A DNA stretch of 64,000 nucleotides from Euglena gracilis (lineage: Eukaryota > Euglenida > Euglenophyceae > Euglenales). Both the position numbers and the translations under genes were made by a program. The notes beneath the pieces are model-generated. The model saw nothing but the letters and a program-made list of their open reading frames with translations, was not told the DNA's origin and did not search any database. The stretch lies in contig CP154954.1 of NCBI GenBank assembly GCA_039621445.1, forward strand, positions 35,945,703-36,009,702, written 5' to 3'. How positions within the stretch are numbered: the first letter of the stretch is position 1; every line of letters begins with the position of its first letter. Shown here piece by piece: positions 18,389 through 33,000 of this stretch.

Positions 18389-20656
18389 CCCGGAATGGTC
18401 GAATGCACCCATCTAAATGTGCTCATTTCTTGCAACCAACATTCCCCCTCCATGTTTTTCTTACCATTAAACCTCGACAATCATGAAACCAACGGGTCCC
18501 CTGACTTTGGAGGCCTCCTGGAACACCCATTCGGTTACTCGGAGTAAGGCCCAATTTGGTCCATTTTTACATGGTAACCTGGGCTGACCTGATAAACGTT
18601 CCCCGGAATGGTCGAATGCACCCATGTAAATGTGCTCATTTATTGCAACCAACCTTCCCGCTGCATGTTTTTCTTACCATTAAACCACGAGAATCATGAA
18701 ACCAACGGGTCCCCTGACTTTGGAGGCCTCCTGGATCACCCATTCGGTTACTCGGAGTAAGGCCCAATTTGGTCCATTTTTACGTGGTAACCTGGGCTGA
18801 CCTGGAAAATGTCCCCCGGAATGGTCGAATGCACCCATATAAATGTGCTCATTTCTTGCAACCAACATTCCCGCTGCATGTTTTTTTACCATTAAACCAC
18901 GCCGATCATGAAACCAACGGGTCCCCTGACTTTGGAGGCCTCCTGGAACACCCATTCGGTTACTCGGAGTAAGGCCCAATTTGGTCCATTTTTACGTGGT
19001 AACCTGGGCTGACCTGGTAAATGTCCCCCGGAATGGTCGAATGCACCCTTCTAAATGTGCTCATTTCTTGCAACCAACATTCCCGCTGCAAGTTTTTTTT
19101 ACCATTAAACCATGACAATCATGAAACCAACGGGTCCCCTGACTTTGGAGGCCTCCTGGAACACCCATTCGGTTACTCGGAGTAAGGCCCAATTTGGTCC
19201 ATTTTTACGTGGTAACCTGGGCTGACCTGGTAAATGTCCCCCAGAATGGTCGAATGAACCCTTCTAAATGTGCTCATTTCCTGCAACCAACATTCCCGCT
19301 GCATGTTCTTCTTACCATTAAACCACGACAATCATGAAACCAACGGGTCCCCTGACTTTGGAGGCCTCCTGGATCTCCCATTCGGTTACTCGGAGTAAGG
19401 CCCAATTTGGTCCATTTTTACGTGGTAACCTGGGCTGACCTGGTAAATGTCCCCCGGAATGGTCGAATGCACCCATCTAAATGTGCTCATTTCTTGCAAC
19501 CAACATTCCCGCTGCATGTTTTTCTTACCATTAAACCACGACAATCATGAAACCAACGGGTCCCCTGACTTTGGAGGCCTCCTGGATCACCCATTCGGTT
19601 ACTCGGAGTAAGGCCCAATTTGGTCCATTTTTACGTGGTAACCTGGGCTGACCTGGTAAATGTCCCCCGGAATGGTCGAATGCACCCATCTAAATGTGCT
19701 CATTTCTTGCAACCAACATTCCCGCTGCACGTTTTTCTTACCATTAAACCACGACAATCATGAAACCAACGGGTCCCCTGACTTTGGAGGCCTCCTGGAA
19801 CACCCATTCGGTTACTCGGAGTAAGGCCCAATTTGGTCCATTTTTACGTGGTAACCTGGGCTGACCTGGTAAATGTCCCCCGGAATGGTCGAATGCACCC
19901 ATCTAAATGTGCTCATTTCTTGCAACCAACATTCCCGCTGCATGTTTTTCTTACCATTAAACCACGACGATCATGAAACCAACGGGTTCCTTGACTTTGG
20001 AGACCTCCTGGAACTCCCATTCGGTTACTCGGAGTAAGGCCCAATTTGGTCCATTTTTACGTGGTAACCTGGGCTGACCTGGTAAATGTCCCCCGGAATG
20101 GTCAAATGCACCCATCTAAATGTGCTCATATCTTGCAATCAACATTCCCGCTGCATGTTTTTTTTACCATTAAACCACGCCGATCATGAAACCAACGGGT
20201 CCCCTGACTTTGGAGGCCTCCTGGAACACCCATTCGGTTACTCGGAGTAAGGCCCAATTTGGTCCATTTTTACATGGTAACCTGGGCTGACCTGGTAAAT
20301 GTCCCCGGAATGGTCGAATGCACCCATCTAAATGTGCTCATTTCTTGCAACCAACATTCCCGCTGCATGTTTTTCTTACCATTAAACCACGACAATCATG
20401 AAACCAACGGGTCCCCTGACTTTGGAGGCCTCCTGGAACACCCATTCGGTTACTCGGAGTAAGGCCCAATTTGGTCCATTTTTACATGGTAACCTGGGCT
20501 GACCTGGTAAATGTCCCCCGGAATGGTCGAATGCACCCATCTAAATGTGCTCATTTCTTGCAACCAACATTCCCGCTGCATGTTTTTCTTACCATTAAAC
20601 CACGACAATCATGAAACCAACGGGTCCCCTGACTTTGGAGGCCTCCTGGAACACCC

Positions 20657-20727
20657 TGGGCGGGCCGGGCACCTGCCAACCAAAATGGTGGAATGCACCC
20701 GTCTAGATCTGCTCAGATTTTGCAACC
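20657..20727 (+). repeat. 71-bp extra subunit inside a satellite monomer (first)
   Basis: Exactly 71 bases lie between AACACCC and ATTCGG, giving a 284-base monomer. The insert resembles the first third of the normal monomer: CTGGGC at the start, GGAATGCACCC-TCTA in the middle and TTGCAACCA at the end. 213 is 3 times 71. Confidence 0.85.
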
Positions 20728-20940
20728 ATTCGGTTACTCAGAGTAAGGCCCAATTTGGTCCATTTTTACATGGTAACCTGGGCTGACCTGGTAAATGTCC
20801 CCCGGAATGGTCGAATGCACCCATCTAAATGTGCTCATTTCTTGCAACCAACATTCCCGCTGCATGTTTTTCTTACCATTAAACCACGACAATCATGAAA
20901 CCAACGGGTCCCCTGACTTTGGAGGCCTCCTGGAACACCC

Positions 20941-21011
20941 TGGGCGGGCCGGGCACCTGCCAACCAAAATGGTGGAATGCACCCGTCTAGATCTGCTCAG
21001 ATTTTGCAACC
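20941..21011 (+). repeat. 71-bp extra subunit inside a satellite monomer (second)
   Basis: Same insert as at 20657-20727, exactly 284 bases downstream, so the 284-base monomer has been duplicated in tandem. Confidence 0.85.
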
Positions 21012-24000
21012 ATTCGGTTACTCGGAGTAAGGCCCAATTTGGTCCATTTTTACGTGGTAACCTGGGCTGACCTGGTAAATGTCCCCCGGAATGGTCGAAT
21101 GCACCCATCTAAATGTGCTCATTTCTTGCAACCAACATTCCCGCTGCATGTTTTTCTTACCATTAAACCACGACAATCATGAAACCAACGGTCCCCTGAC
21201 TTTGGAGGCCTCCTGGAACACCCATTCGGTTACTCGGAGTAAGGCCCAATTTGGTCCATTTTTACGTGGTAACCTGGGCTGACCTGGTAAATGTCCCCCG
21301 GAATGGTCAAATGCACCCATCTAAATGTGCTCATTTCTTGCAACCAACATTCCCGCTGCATGTTTTTCTTACCATTAAACCACGACAATCATGAAACCAA
21401 CGGGTCCCCTGACTTTGGAGGCCTCCTGGAACACCCATTCGGTTACTCGGAGTAAGGCCCAATTTGGTCCATTTTTACGTGGTAACCTGGGCTGACCTGG
21501 TAAATGTCCCCCGGAATGGTCAAATGCACCCATCTAAATGTGCTCATTTCTTGCAACCAACATTCCCGCTGCATGTTTTTCTTACCATTAAACCACGACG
21601 ATCATGAAACCAACGGGTCCCCTGACTTTGGAGGCCTCCTGGAACACCCATTCGGTTACTCGGAGTAAGGCCCAATTTGGTCCATTTTTACGTGGTAACC
21701 TGGGCTGACCTGGTAAATGTCCCCCGGAATGGTCAAATGCACCCATCTAAATGTGCTCATTTCTTGCAACCAACATTCCCGCTGCATGTTTTTCTTACCA
21801 TTAAACCACGACGATCATGAAACCAACGGGTCCCCTGACTTTGGAGGCCTCCTGGAACACCCATTCGGTTACTCGGAGTAAGGCCCAATTTGGTCCATTT
21901 TTACGTGGTAACCTGGGCTGACCTGGTAAATGTCCCCCGGAATGGTCGAATGCACCCATCTAAATGTGCTCATTTCTTGCAACCAACATTCCCGCTGCAT
22001 GTTTTTCTTACCATTAAACCACGACGATCATGAAACCAACGGGTCCCCTGACTTTGGAGGCCTCCTGGAACACCCATTCGGTTACTCGGAGTAAGGCCCA
22101 ATTTGGTCCATTTTTACGTGGTAACCTGGGCTGACCTGGTAAATGTCCCCCGGAATGGTCGAATGCACCCATCTAAATGTGCTCATTTCTTGCAACCAAC
22201 ATTCCCGCTGCATGTTTTTTCTTACCATTAAACCACGACAATCATGAAACCAACGGGTCCCCTGACTTTGGAGGCCTCCTGGAACACCCATTCGGTTACT
22301 CGGAGTAAGGCCCAATTTGGTCCATTTTTACGTGGTAACCTGGGCTGACCTGGTAAATGTCCCCCGGAATGGTCGAATGCACCCATCTAAATGTGCTCAT
22401 TTCTTGCAACCAACATTCCCGCTGCATGTTTTTCTTACCATTAAACCACGACAATCATGAAACCAACGGGTCCCCTGACTTTGGAGGCCTCCTGGAACAC
22501 CCATTCGGTTACTCGGAGTAAGGCCCAATTTGGTCCATTTTTACGTGGTAACCTGGGCTGACCTGGTAAATGTCCCCCGGAATGGTCGAATGCACCCATC
22601 TAAATGTGCTCATTTCTTGCAACCAACATTCCCGCTGCATGTTTTTCTTACCATTAAACCACGACAATCATGACACCAACGGGTCCCCTGACTTTGGAGG
22701 CCTCCTGGAACACCCATTCGGTTACTCGGAGTAAGGCCCAATTTGGTCCATTTTTACGTGGTAACCTGGGCTGACCTGGTAAATGTCCCCCGGAATGGTC
22801 GAATGCACCCATCTAAATGTGCTCATTTCTTGCAACCAACATTCCCGCTGCAGGTTTTTCTTACCATTAAACCACGACAATCATGAAACCAACGGGTCCC
22901 CTGACTTTGGAGGCCTCCTGGAACACCCATTCGGTTACTCGGAGTAAGGCCCAATTTGGTCCATTTTTACGTGGTAACCTGGGCTGACCTGGTAAATGTC
23001 CCCCGGAATGGTCGAATGCACCCATCTAAATGTGCTCATTTCTTGCAACCAACATTCCCGGTGCATGTTTTTCTTACCATTAAACCACGACAATCATGAA
23101 ACCAACGGGTCCCCTGACTTTGGAGGCCTCCTGGAACACCCATTCGGTTACTCGGAGTAAGGCCCAATTTGGTCCATTTTTACGTGGTAACCTGGGCTGA
23201 CCTGGTAAATGTCCCCCGGAATGGTCGAATGCACCCATCTAAATGTGCTCATTTCTTGCAACCAACATTCCCGCTGCATGTTTTTCTTACCATTAAACCA
23301 CGACAATCATGAAACCAACGGGTCCCCTGACTTTGGAGGCCTCCTGGAACACCCATTCGGTTACTCGGAGTAAGGCCCAATTTGGTCCATTTTTACGTGG
23401 TAACCTGGGCTGACCTGGTAAATGTCCCCCGGAATGGTCGAATGCACCCATCTAAATGTGCTCATTTCTTGCAACCAACATTCCCGCTGCATGTTTTTCT
23501 TACCATTAAACCACGACAATCATGAAACCAACGGGTCCCCTGACTTTGGAGGCCTCCTGGAACACCATTCGGTTACTCGGAGTAAGGCCCAATTTGGTCC
23601 ATTTTTTACGTGGTAACCTGGGCTGACCTGGTAAATGTCCCCCGGAATGGTCGAATGCACCCATCTAAATGTGCTCATTTCTTGCAACCAACATTCCCGC
23701 TGCATGTTTTTCTTACCATTAAACCACGACAATCATGAAACCAACGGGTCCCCTGACTTTGGAGGCCTCCTGGAACACCCATTCGGTTACTCGGAGTAAG
23801 GCCCAATTTGGTCCATTTTTACGTGGTAACCTGGGCTGACCTGGTAAATGTCCCCCGGAATGGTCGAATGCACCCATCTAAATGTGCTCATTTCTTGCAA
23901 CCAACATTCCCGCTGCATGTTTTTCTTACCATTAAACCACGACAATCATGAAACCAACGGGTCCCCTGACTTTGGAGGCCTCCTGGAACACCCATTCGGT

Positions 24001-27000
24001 TACTCGGAGTAAGGCCCAATTTGGTCCATTTTTACGTGGTAACCTGGGCTGACCTGGTAAATGTCCCCCGGAATGGTCGAATGCACCCATCTAAATGTGC
24101 TCATTTCTTGCAACCAACATTCCCGCTGCATGTTTTTCTTACCATTAAACCACGAGAATCATGAAACCAACGGGTCCCCTGACTTTGGAGGCCTCCTAGA
24201 ACACCCATTCGGTTACTCGGAGTAAGGCGAAATTTGGTCCATTTTTACGTGGTAACCTGGGCTGACCTGGTAAATGTCCCCCGGAATGGTCGAATGCACC
24301 CATCTAAATGTGCTCATTTCTTGCAACCAACATTCCCGCTGCATGTTTTTCTTACCATTAAACCACGACAATCATGAAACCAACGGGTCCCCTGACTTTG
24401 GAGGCCTCCTGGAACACCCATTCGGTTACTCGGAGTAAGGCCCAATTTGGTCCATTTTTACGTGGTAACCTGGGCTGACCTGGTAAATGTCCCCCGGAAT
24501 GGTCGAATGCACCCATCTAAATGTGCTCATTTCTTGCAACCAACATTCCCGCTGCATGTTTTTCTTACCATTAAACCACGACAATCATGAAACCAACGGG
24601 TCCCCTGACTTTGGAGGCCTCCTGGAACTCCCATTCGGTTACTCGGAGTAAGGCCCAATTTGGTCCATTTTTACGTGGTAACCTGGGCTGACCTGGTAAA
24701 TGTCCCCCGGAATGGTCGAATGCACCCATCTAAATGTGCTCATTTCTTGCAACCAACATTCCCGCTGCATGTTTTTCTTACCATTAAACCACGACAATCA
24801 TGAAACCAACGGGTCCCCTGACTTTGGAGGCCTCCTGGAACACCCATTCGGTTACTCGGAGTAAGGCCCAATTTGGTCCATTTTTACGTGGTAACCTGGG
24901 CTGACCTGGTAAATGTCCCCCGGAATGGTCGAATGCACCCATCTAAATGTGCTCATTTCTTGCAACCAACATTCCCGCTGCATGTTTTTCTTACCATTAA
25001 ACCACGACAATCATGAAACCAACGGGTCCCCTGACTTTGGAGGCCTCCTGGAACTCCCATTCGGTTACTCGGAGTAAGGCCCAATTTGGTCCATTTTTAC
25101 ATGGTAACCTGGGCTGACCTGGTAAATGTCCCCCGGAATGGTCGAATGCACCCATCTAAATGTGCTCATTTCTTGCAACCAACATTCCCGCTGCATATGT
25201 TTCTTACCATTAAACCACGACAATCATGAAACCAACGGGTCCCCTGACTTTGGAGGCCTCCTGGAACACCCATTCGGTTACTCGGAGTAAGGCCCAATTT
25301 GGTCCATTTTTACGTGGTAACCTGGGCTGACCTGGTAAATGTCCCCCGGAATGGTCGAATGCACCCATCTAAATGTGCTCATTTCTTGCAACCAACATTC
25401 CCGCTGCAAGTTTTTCTTGCCATTAAACCACGACAATCATGAAACCAACGGGTCCCTTGACTTTGGAGGCTTCAAGAAACACCCATTCGGTTACTCGGAG
25501 TAAGGCCCAATTTGGTCCATTTTTACGTGGTAACCTGGGCTGACCTGGTAAATGTCCCCCGGAATGGTCGAATGCACCCATCTAAATGTGCTCATTTCTT
25601 GCAACCAACATTCCCGCTGCATGTTTTTCTTACCATTAAACCACGACAATCATGAAACCAACGGGTCCCCTGACTTTGGAGGCCTCCTGGAACACCCATT
25701 CGGTTACTCGGAGTAAGGCCCAATTTGGTCCATTTTTACGTGGTAACCTGGGCTGACCTGGTAAATGTCCCCCGGAATGGTCGAATGCACCCATCTAAAT
25801 GTGCTCATTTCTTGCAACCAACATTCCCGCTGCATGTTTTTCTTACCATTAAACCACGACAATCATGAAACCAACGGGTCCCCTGACTTTGGAGGCCTCC
25901 TGGAACACCCATTCGGTTACTCGGAGTAAGGCCCAATTTGGTCCATTTTTACGTGGTAACCTGGGCTGACCTGGTAAATGTCCCCCGGAATGGTCGAATG
26001 CACCCATCTAAATGTGCTCATTTCTTGCAACCAACATTCCCGCTGCATGTTTTTCTTACCATTAAACCACGACAATCATGAAACCAACGGGTCCCTGACT
26101 TTGGAGGCCTCCTGGAACACCCATTCGGTTACTCGGAGTAAGGCCCAATTTGGTCCATTTTTACGTGGTAACCTGGGCTGACCTGGTAAATGTCCCCCGG
26201 AATGGTCGAATGCACCCATCTAAATGTGCTCATTTCTTGCAACCAACATTCCCGCTGCATGTTTTTCTTACCATTAAACCACGACAATCATGAAACCAAC
26301 GGGTCCCTGACTTTGGAGGCCTCCTGGAACACACCCATTCGGTTACTCGGAGTAAGGCCCAATTTGGTCCATTTTTACATGGTAACCTGGGCTGACCTGG
26401 TAAATGTCCCCCGGAATGGTCGAATGCACCCATCTAAATGTGCTCATTTCTTGCAACCAACATTCCCGCTGCATGTTTTTCTTACATTAAACCACGACAA
26501 TCATGAAACCAACGGGTCCCCTGACTTTGGAGGCCTCCTGGAACACCCATTCGGTTACTCGGAGTAAGGCCCAATTTGGTCCATTTTTACGTGGTAACCT
26601 GGGCTGACCTGGTAAATGTCCCCCGGAATGGTCGAATGCACCCATCTAAATGTGCTCATTTCTTGCAACCAACATTCCCGCTGCATGTTTTTCTTACCAT
26701 TAAACCACGACAATCATGAAACCAACGGGTCCCCTGACTTTGGAGGCCTCCTAGAACACCCATTCGGTTACTCGGAGTAAGGCCCAATTTGGTCCATTTT
26801 TACGTGGTAACCTGGGCTGACCTGGTAAATGTCCCCCGGAATGGTCGAATGCACCCATCTAAATGTGCTCATTTCTTGCAACCAACATTCCCGCTGCATG
26901 TTTTTCTTACCATTAAACCACGACAATCATGAAACCAACGGGTCCCCTGACTTTGGAGGCCTCCTGGAACACCCATTCGGTTACTCGGAGTAAGGCCCAA

Positions 27001-30000
27001 TTTGGTCCATTTTTACGTGGTAACCTGGGCTGACCTGGTAAATGTCCCCCGGAATGGTCGAATGCACCCATCTAAATGTGCTCATTTCTTGCAACCAACA
27101 TTCCCGCTGCATGTTTTTTCTTACATTAAACCACGACAATCATGAAACCAACGGGTCCCTTGACTTTGGAGGCCTCCTGGAACACCCATTCGGTTACTCG
27201 GAGTAAGGCCCAATTTGGTCCATTTTTACGTGGTAACCTGGGCTGACCTGGTAAATGTCCCCCGGAATGGTCGAATGCACCCATCTAAATGTGCTCATTT
27301 CTTGCAACCAACATTCCCGCTGCATGTTTTTCTTACCATTAAACCACGACAATCATGAAACCAACGGGTCCCTGACTTTGGAGGCCTCCTGGAACACCCA
27401 TTCGGTTACTCGGAGTAAGGCCCAATTTGGTCCATTTTTACATGGTAACCTGGGCTGACCTGGTAAATGTCCCCCGGAATGGTCGAATGCACCCATCTAA
27501 ATGTGCTCATTTCTTGCAACCAACATTCCCGCTGCATGTTTTTCCTACCATTAAACCACGACAATCATGAAACCAACGCCTCCTCTGAATCTTGGATGCC
27601 TCCTGGAACACCCATTCGGTTACTCGGAGTAAGGCCCAATTTGGTCCATTTTTACGTGGTAACCTGGGCTGACCTGGTAAATGTCCCCCGGAATGGTCGA
27701 ATGCACCCATCTAAATGTGCTCATTTCTTGCAACCAACATTCCCGCTGCATGTTTTTCTTACCATTAAACCACGACAATCATGAAACCAACGGGTCCCTG
27801 ACTTTGGAGGCCTCCTGGAACACCCATTCGGTTACTCGGAGTAAGGCCCAATTTGGTCCATTTTTACGTGGTAACCTGGGCTGACCTGGTAAATGTCCCC
27901 CGGAATGGTCGAATGCACCCATCTAAATGTGCTCATTTCTTGCAACCAACATTCCCTTCTTACAATTAAACCACGACAATCATGAAACCAACGGGTCCCC
28001 TGACTTTGGAGGCCTCCTGGAACACCCATTCGGTTACTCGGAGTAAGGCCCAATTTGGTCCATTTTTACGTGGTAACCTGGGCTGACCTGGTAAATGTCC
28101 CCCGGAATGGTCGAATGCACCCATCTAAATGTGCTCATTTCTTGCAACCAACATTCCCGCTGCATGTTTTTTTTTACCATTAAACCACGACAATCATGAA
28201 ACCAACGGGTCCCCTGACTTTGGAGGCCTCCTGGAACACCCATTCGGTTACTCGGAGTAAGGCCCAATTTGGTCCATTTTTACGTGGTAACCTGGGCTGA
28301 CCTGGTAAATGTCCCCCGGAATGGTCGAATGCACCCATCTAAATGTGCTCATTTCTTGCAACCAACATTCCCGCTGCATGTTTTTCTTACCATTAAACCA
28401 CGACAATCATGAAACCAACGGGTCCCCTGACTTTGGAGGCCTCCTGGAACACCCATTCGGTTACTCGGAGTAAGGCCCAATTTGGTCCATTTTTACGTGG
28501 TAACCTGGGCTGACCTGGTAAATGTCCCCCGGAATGGTCGAATGCACCCATCTAAATGTGCTCATTTCTTGCAACCAACATTCCCGCTGCATGTTTTTCT
28601 TACCATTAAACCACGACAATCATGAAACCAACGGGTCCCCTGACTTTGGAGGCCTCCTGGAACACCCATTCGGTTACTCGGAGTAAGGCCCAATTTGGTC
28701 CATTTTTACGTGGTAACCTGGGCTGACCTGGTAAATGTCCCCCGGAATGGTCGAATGCACCCATCTAAATGTGTCCATTTCTTGCAACCAACATTCCCGC
28801 TGCATGTTTTTCTTACCATTAAACCACGACAATCATGAAACCAACGGGTCCCCTGACTTTGGAGGCCTCCTAGAACACCCATTCGGTTACTCGGAGTAAG
28901 GCCCACTTTGGTCCATTTTTACGTGGTAACCTGGGCTGACCTGGTAAATGTCCCCCGGAATGGTCGAATGCACCCATCTAAATGTGCTCATTTCTTGCAA
29001 CCAACATTCCCGCTGCATGTTTTTCTTACCATTAAACCACGACAATCATGAAACCAACGGGTCCCCTGACTTTGGAGGCCTCCTGGAACACCCATTCGGT
29101 TACTCGGAGTAAGGCCCAATTTGGTCCATTTTTACGTGGTAACCTGGGCTGACCTGGTAAATGTCCCCCGGAATGGTCGAATGCACCCATCTAAATGTGC
29201 TCATTTCTTGCAACCAACATTCCCGCTGCATGTTTTTCTTACCATTAAACCACGACAATCATGAAACCAACGGGTCCCCTGACTTTGGAGGCCTCCTGGA
29301 ACACCCATTCGGTTACTCGGAGTAAGGCCCAATTTGGTCCATTTTTACGTGGTAACCTGGGCTGACCTGGTAAATGTCCCCCGGAATGGTCGAATGCACC
29401 CATCTAAATGTGCTCATTTCTTGCAACCAACATTCCCGCTGCATGTTTTTTCTTACCATTAAACCACGACAATCATGAAACCAACGGGTCCCCTGACTTT
29501 GGAGGCCTCCTGGAACACCCATTCGGTTACTCGGAGTAATGCCCAATTTGGTCCATTTTTACGTGGTACCTTTTAAATGTCCCCCGGAATGGTCGAATGC
29601 ACCCATCTAAATGTGCTCATTTCTTGCAACCAACATTCCCGCTGCATGTTTTTCTTACCATTAAACCACGACAATCATGAAACCAACGGGTCCCCTGACT
29701 TTGGAGGCCTCCTGGAACACCCATTCGGTTACTCGGAGTAAGGCCCAATTTGGTCCATTTTTACGTGGTAACCTGGGCTGACCTGGTAAATGTCCCCCGG
29801 AATGGTCGAATGCACCCATCTAAATGTGCTCATTTCTTGCAACCAACATTCCCGCTGCATGTTTTTCTTACCATTAAACCACGACAATCATGAAACCAAC
29901 GGGTCCCCTGACTTTGGAGGCCTCCTGGAACACCCATTCGGTTACTCGGAGTAAGGCCCAATTTGGTCCATTTTTACGTGGTAACCTGGGCTGACCTGGT

Positions 30001-33000
30001 AAATGTCCCCCGGAATGGTCGAATGCACCCATCTAAATGTGCTCATTTCTTGCAACCAACATTCCCGCTGCATGTTTTTCTTACCATTAAACCACGACAA
30101 TCATGAAACCAACGGGTCCCCTGACTTTGGAGGCCTCCTGGAACACCCATTCGGTTACTCGGAGTAAGGCCCAATTTGGTCCATTTTTACATGGTAACCT
30201 GGGCTGACCTGGTAAATGTCCCCCGGAATGGTCGAATGCACCCATCTAAATGTGCTCATTTCTTGCAACCAACATTCCCGCTGCATGTTTTTTCTTACCA
30301 TTAAACCACGACAATCATGAAACCAACGGGTCCCCTGACTTTGGAGGCCTCCTGGAACACCCATTCGGTTACTCGGAGTAAGGCCCAATTTGGTCCATTT
30401 TTACGTGGTAACCTGGGCTGACCTGGTAAATGTCCCCCGGAATGGTCGAATGCACCCATCTAAATGTGCTCATTTCTTGCAACCAACATTCCCGCTGCAT
30501 GTTTTTTCTTACCATTAAACCACGACAATCATGAAACCAACGGGTCCCCTGACTTTGGAGGCCTCCTGGAACACCCATTCGGTTACTCGGAGTAAGGCCC
30601 AATTTGGTCCATTTTTACGTGGTAACCTGGGCTGACCTGGTAAATGTCCCCCGGAATGGTCGAATGCACCCATCTAAATGTGCTCATTTCTTGCAACCAA
30701 CATTCCCGCTGCATGTTTTTCTTACCATTAAACCACGACAATCATGAAACCAACGGGTCCCCTGACTTTGGAGGCCTCCTGGAACACCCATTCGGTTACT
30801 CGGAGTAAGGCCCAATTTGGTCCATTTTTACGTGGTAACCTGGGCTGACCTGGTAAATGTCCCCCGGAATGGTCGAATGCACCCATCTAAATGTGCTCAT
30901 TTCTTGCAACCAACATTCCCGCTGCATGTTTTTCTTACCATTAAACCACGACAATCATGAAACCAACGGGTCCCCTGACTTTGGAGGCCTCCTGGAACAC
31001 CCATTCGGTTACTCGGAGTAAGGCCCAATTTGGTCCATTTTTACATGGTAACCTGGGCTGACCTGGTAAATGTCCCCCGGAATGGTCGAATGCACCCATC
31101 TAAATGTGCTCATTTCTTGCAACCAACATTCCCGCTGCATGTTTTTCTTACCATTAAACCACGACAATCATGAAACCAACGGGTCCCCTGACTTTGGAGG
31201 CCTCCTGGAACACCCATTCGGTTACTCGGAGTAAGGCCCAATTTGGTCCATTTTTACGTGGTAACCTGGGCTGACCTGGTAAATGTCCCCCGGAATGGTC
31301 GAATGCACCCATCTAAATGTGCTCATTTCTTGCAACCAACATTCCCGCTGCATGTTTTTCTTACCATTAAACCACGACAATCATGAAACCAACGGGTCCC
31401 CTGACTTTGGAGGCCTCCTGGAACACCCATTCGGTTACTCGGAGTAAGGCCCAATTTGGTCCATTTTTACGTGGTAACCTGGGCTGACCTGGTAAATGTC
31501 CCCCGGAATGGTCGAATGCACCCATCTAAATGTGCTCATTTCTTGCAACCAACATTCCCGCTGCATGTTTTTCTTACCATTAAACCACGACAATCATGAA
31601 ACCAACGGGTCCCCTGACTTTGGAGGCCTCCTGGAACACCCATTCGGTTACTCGGAGTAAGGCCCAATTTGGTCCATTTTTACGTGGTAACCTGGGCTGA
31701 CCTGGTAAATGTCCCCCGGAATGGTCGAATGCACCCATCTAAATGTGCTCATTTCTTGCAACCAACATTCCCGCTGCATGTTTTTCTTACCATTAAACCA
31801 CGACAATCATGAAACCAACGGGTCCCCTGACTTTGGAGGCCTCCTGGAACACCCATTCGGTTACTCGGAGTAAGGCCCAATTTGGTCCATTTTTACATGG
31901 TAACCTGGGCTGACCTGGTAAATGTCCCCCGGAATGGTCGAATGCACCCATCTAAATGTGCTCATTTCTTGCAACCAACATTCCCGCTGCATGTTTTTTC
32001 TTACCATTAAACCACGACAATCATGAAACCAACGGGTCCCCTGACTTTGGAGGCCTCCTGGAACACCCATTCGGTTACTCGGAGTAAGGCCCAATTTGGT
32101 CCATTTTTACATGGTAACCTGGGCTGACCTGGTAAATGTCCCCCGGAATGGTCGAATGCACCCATCTAAATGTGCTCATTTCTTGCAACCAACATTCCCG
32201 CTGCATGTTTTTCTTACCATTAAACCACGACAATCATGAAACCAACGGGTCCCCTGACTTTGGAGGCCTCCTGGAACACCCATTCGGTTACTCGGAGTAA
32301 GGCCCAATTTGGTCCATTTTTACGTGGTAACCTGGGCTGACCTGGTAAATGTCCCCCGGAATGGTCGAATGCACCCATCTAAATGTGCTCATTTCTTGCA
32401 ACCAACATTCCCGCTGCATGTTTTTCTTACCATTAAACCACGACAATCATGAAACCAACGGGTCCCCTGACTTTGGAGGCCTCCTGGAACACCCATTCGG
32501 TTACTCGGAGTAAGGCCCAATTTGGTCCATTTTTACGTGGTAACCTGGGCTGACCTGGTAAATGTCCCCCGGAATGGTCGAATGCACCCATCTAAATGTG
32601 CTCATTTCTTGCAACCAACATTCCCGCTGCATGTTTTTCTTACCATTAAACCACGACAATCATGAAACCAACGGGTCCCCTGACTTTGGAGGCCTCCTGG
32701 AACACCCATTCGGTTACTCGGAGTAAGGCCCAATTTGGTCCATTTTTACGTGGTAACCTGGGCTGACCTGGTAAATGTCCCCCGGAATGGTCGAATGCAC
32801 CCATCTAAATGTGCTCATTTCTTGCAACCAACATTCCCGCTGCATGTTTTTCTTACCATTAAACCACGACAATCATGAAACCAACGGGTCCCCTGACTTT
32901 GGAGGCCTCCTGGAACACCCATTCGGTTACTCGGAGTAAGGCCCAATTTGGTCCATTTTTACGTGGTAACCTGGGCTGACCTGGTAAATGTCCCCCGGAA

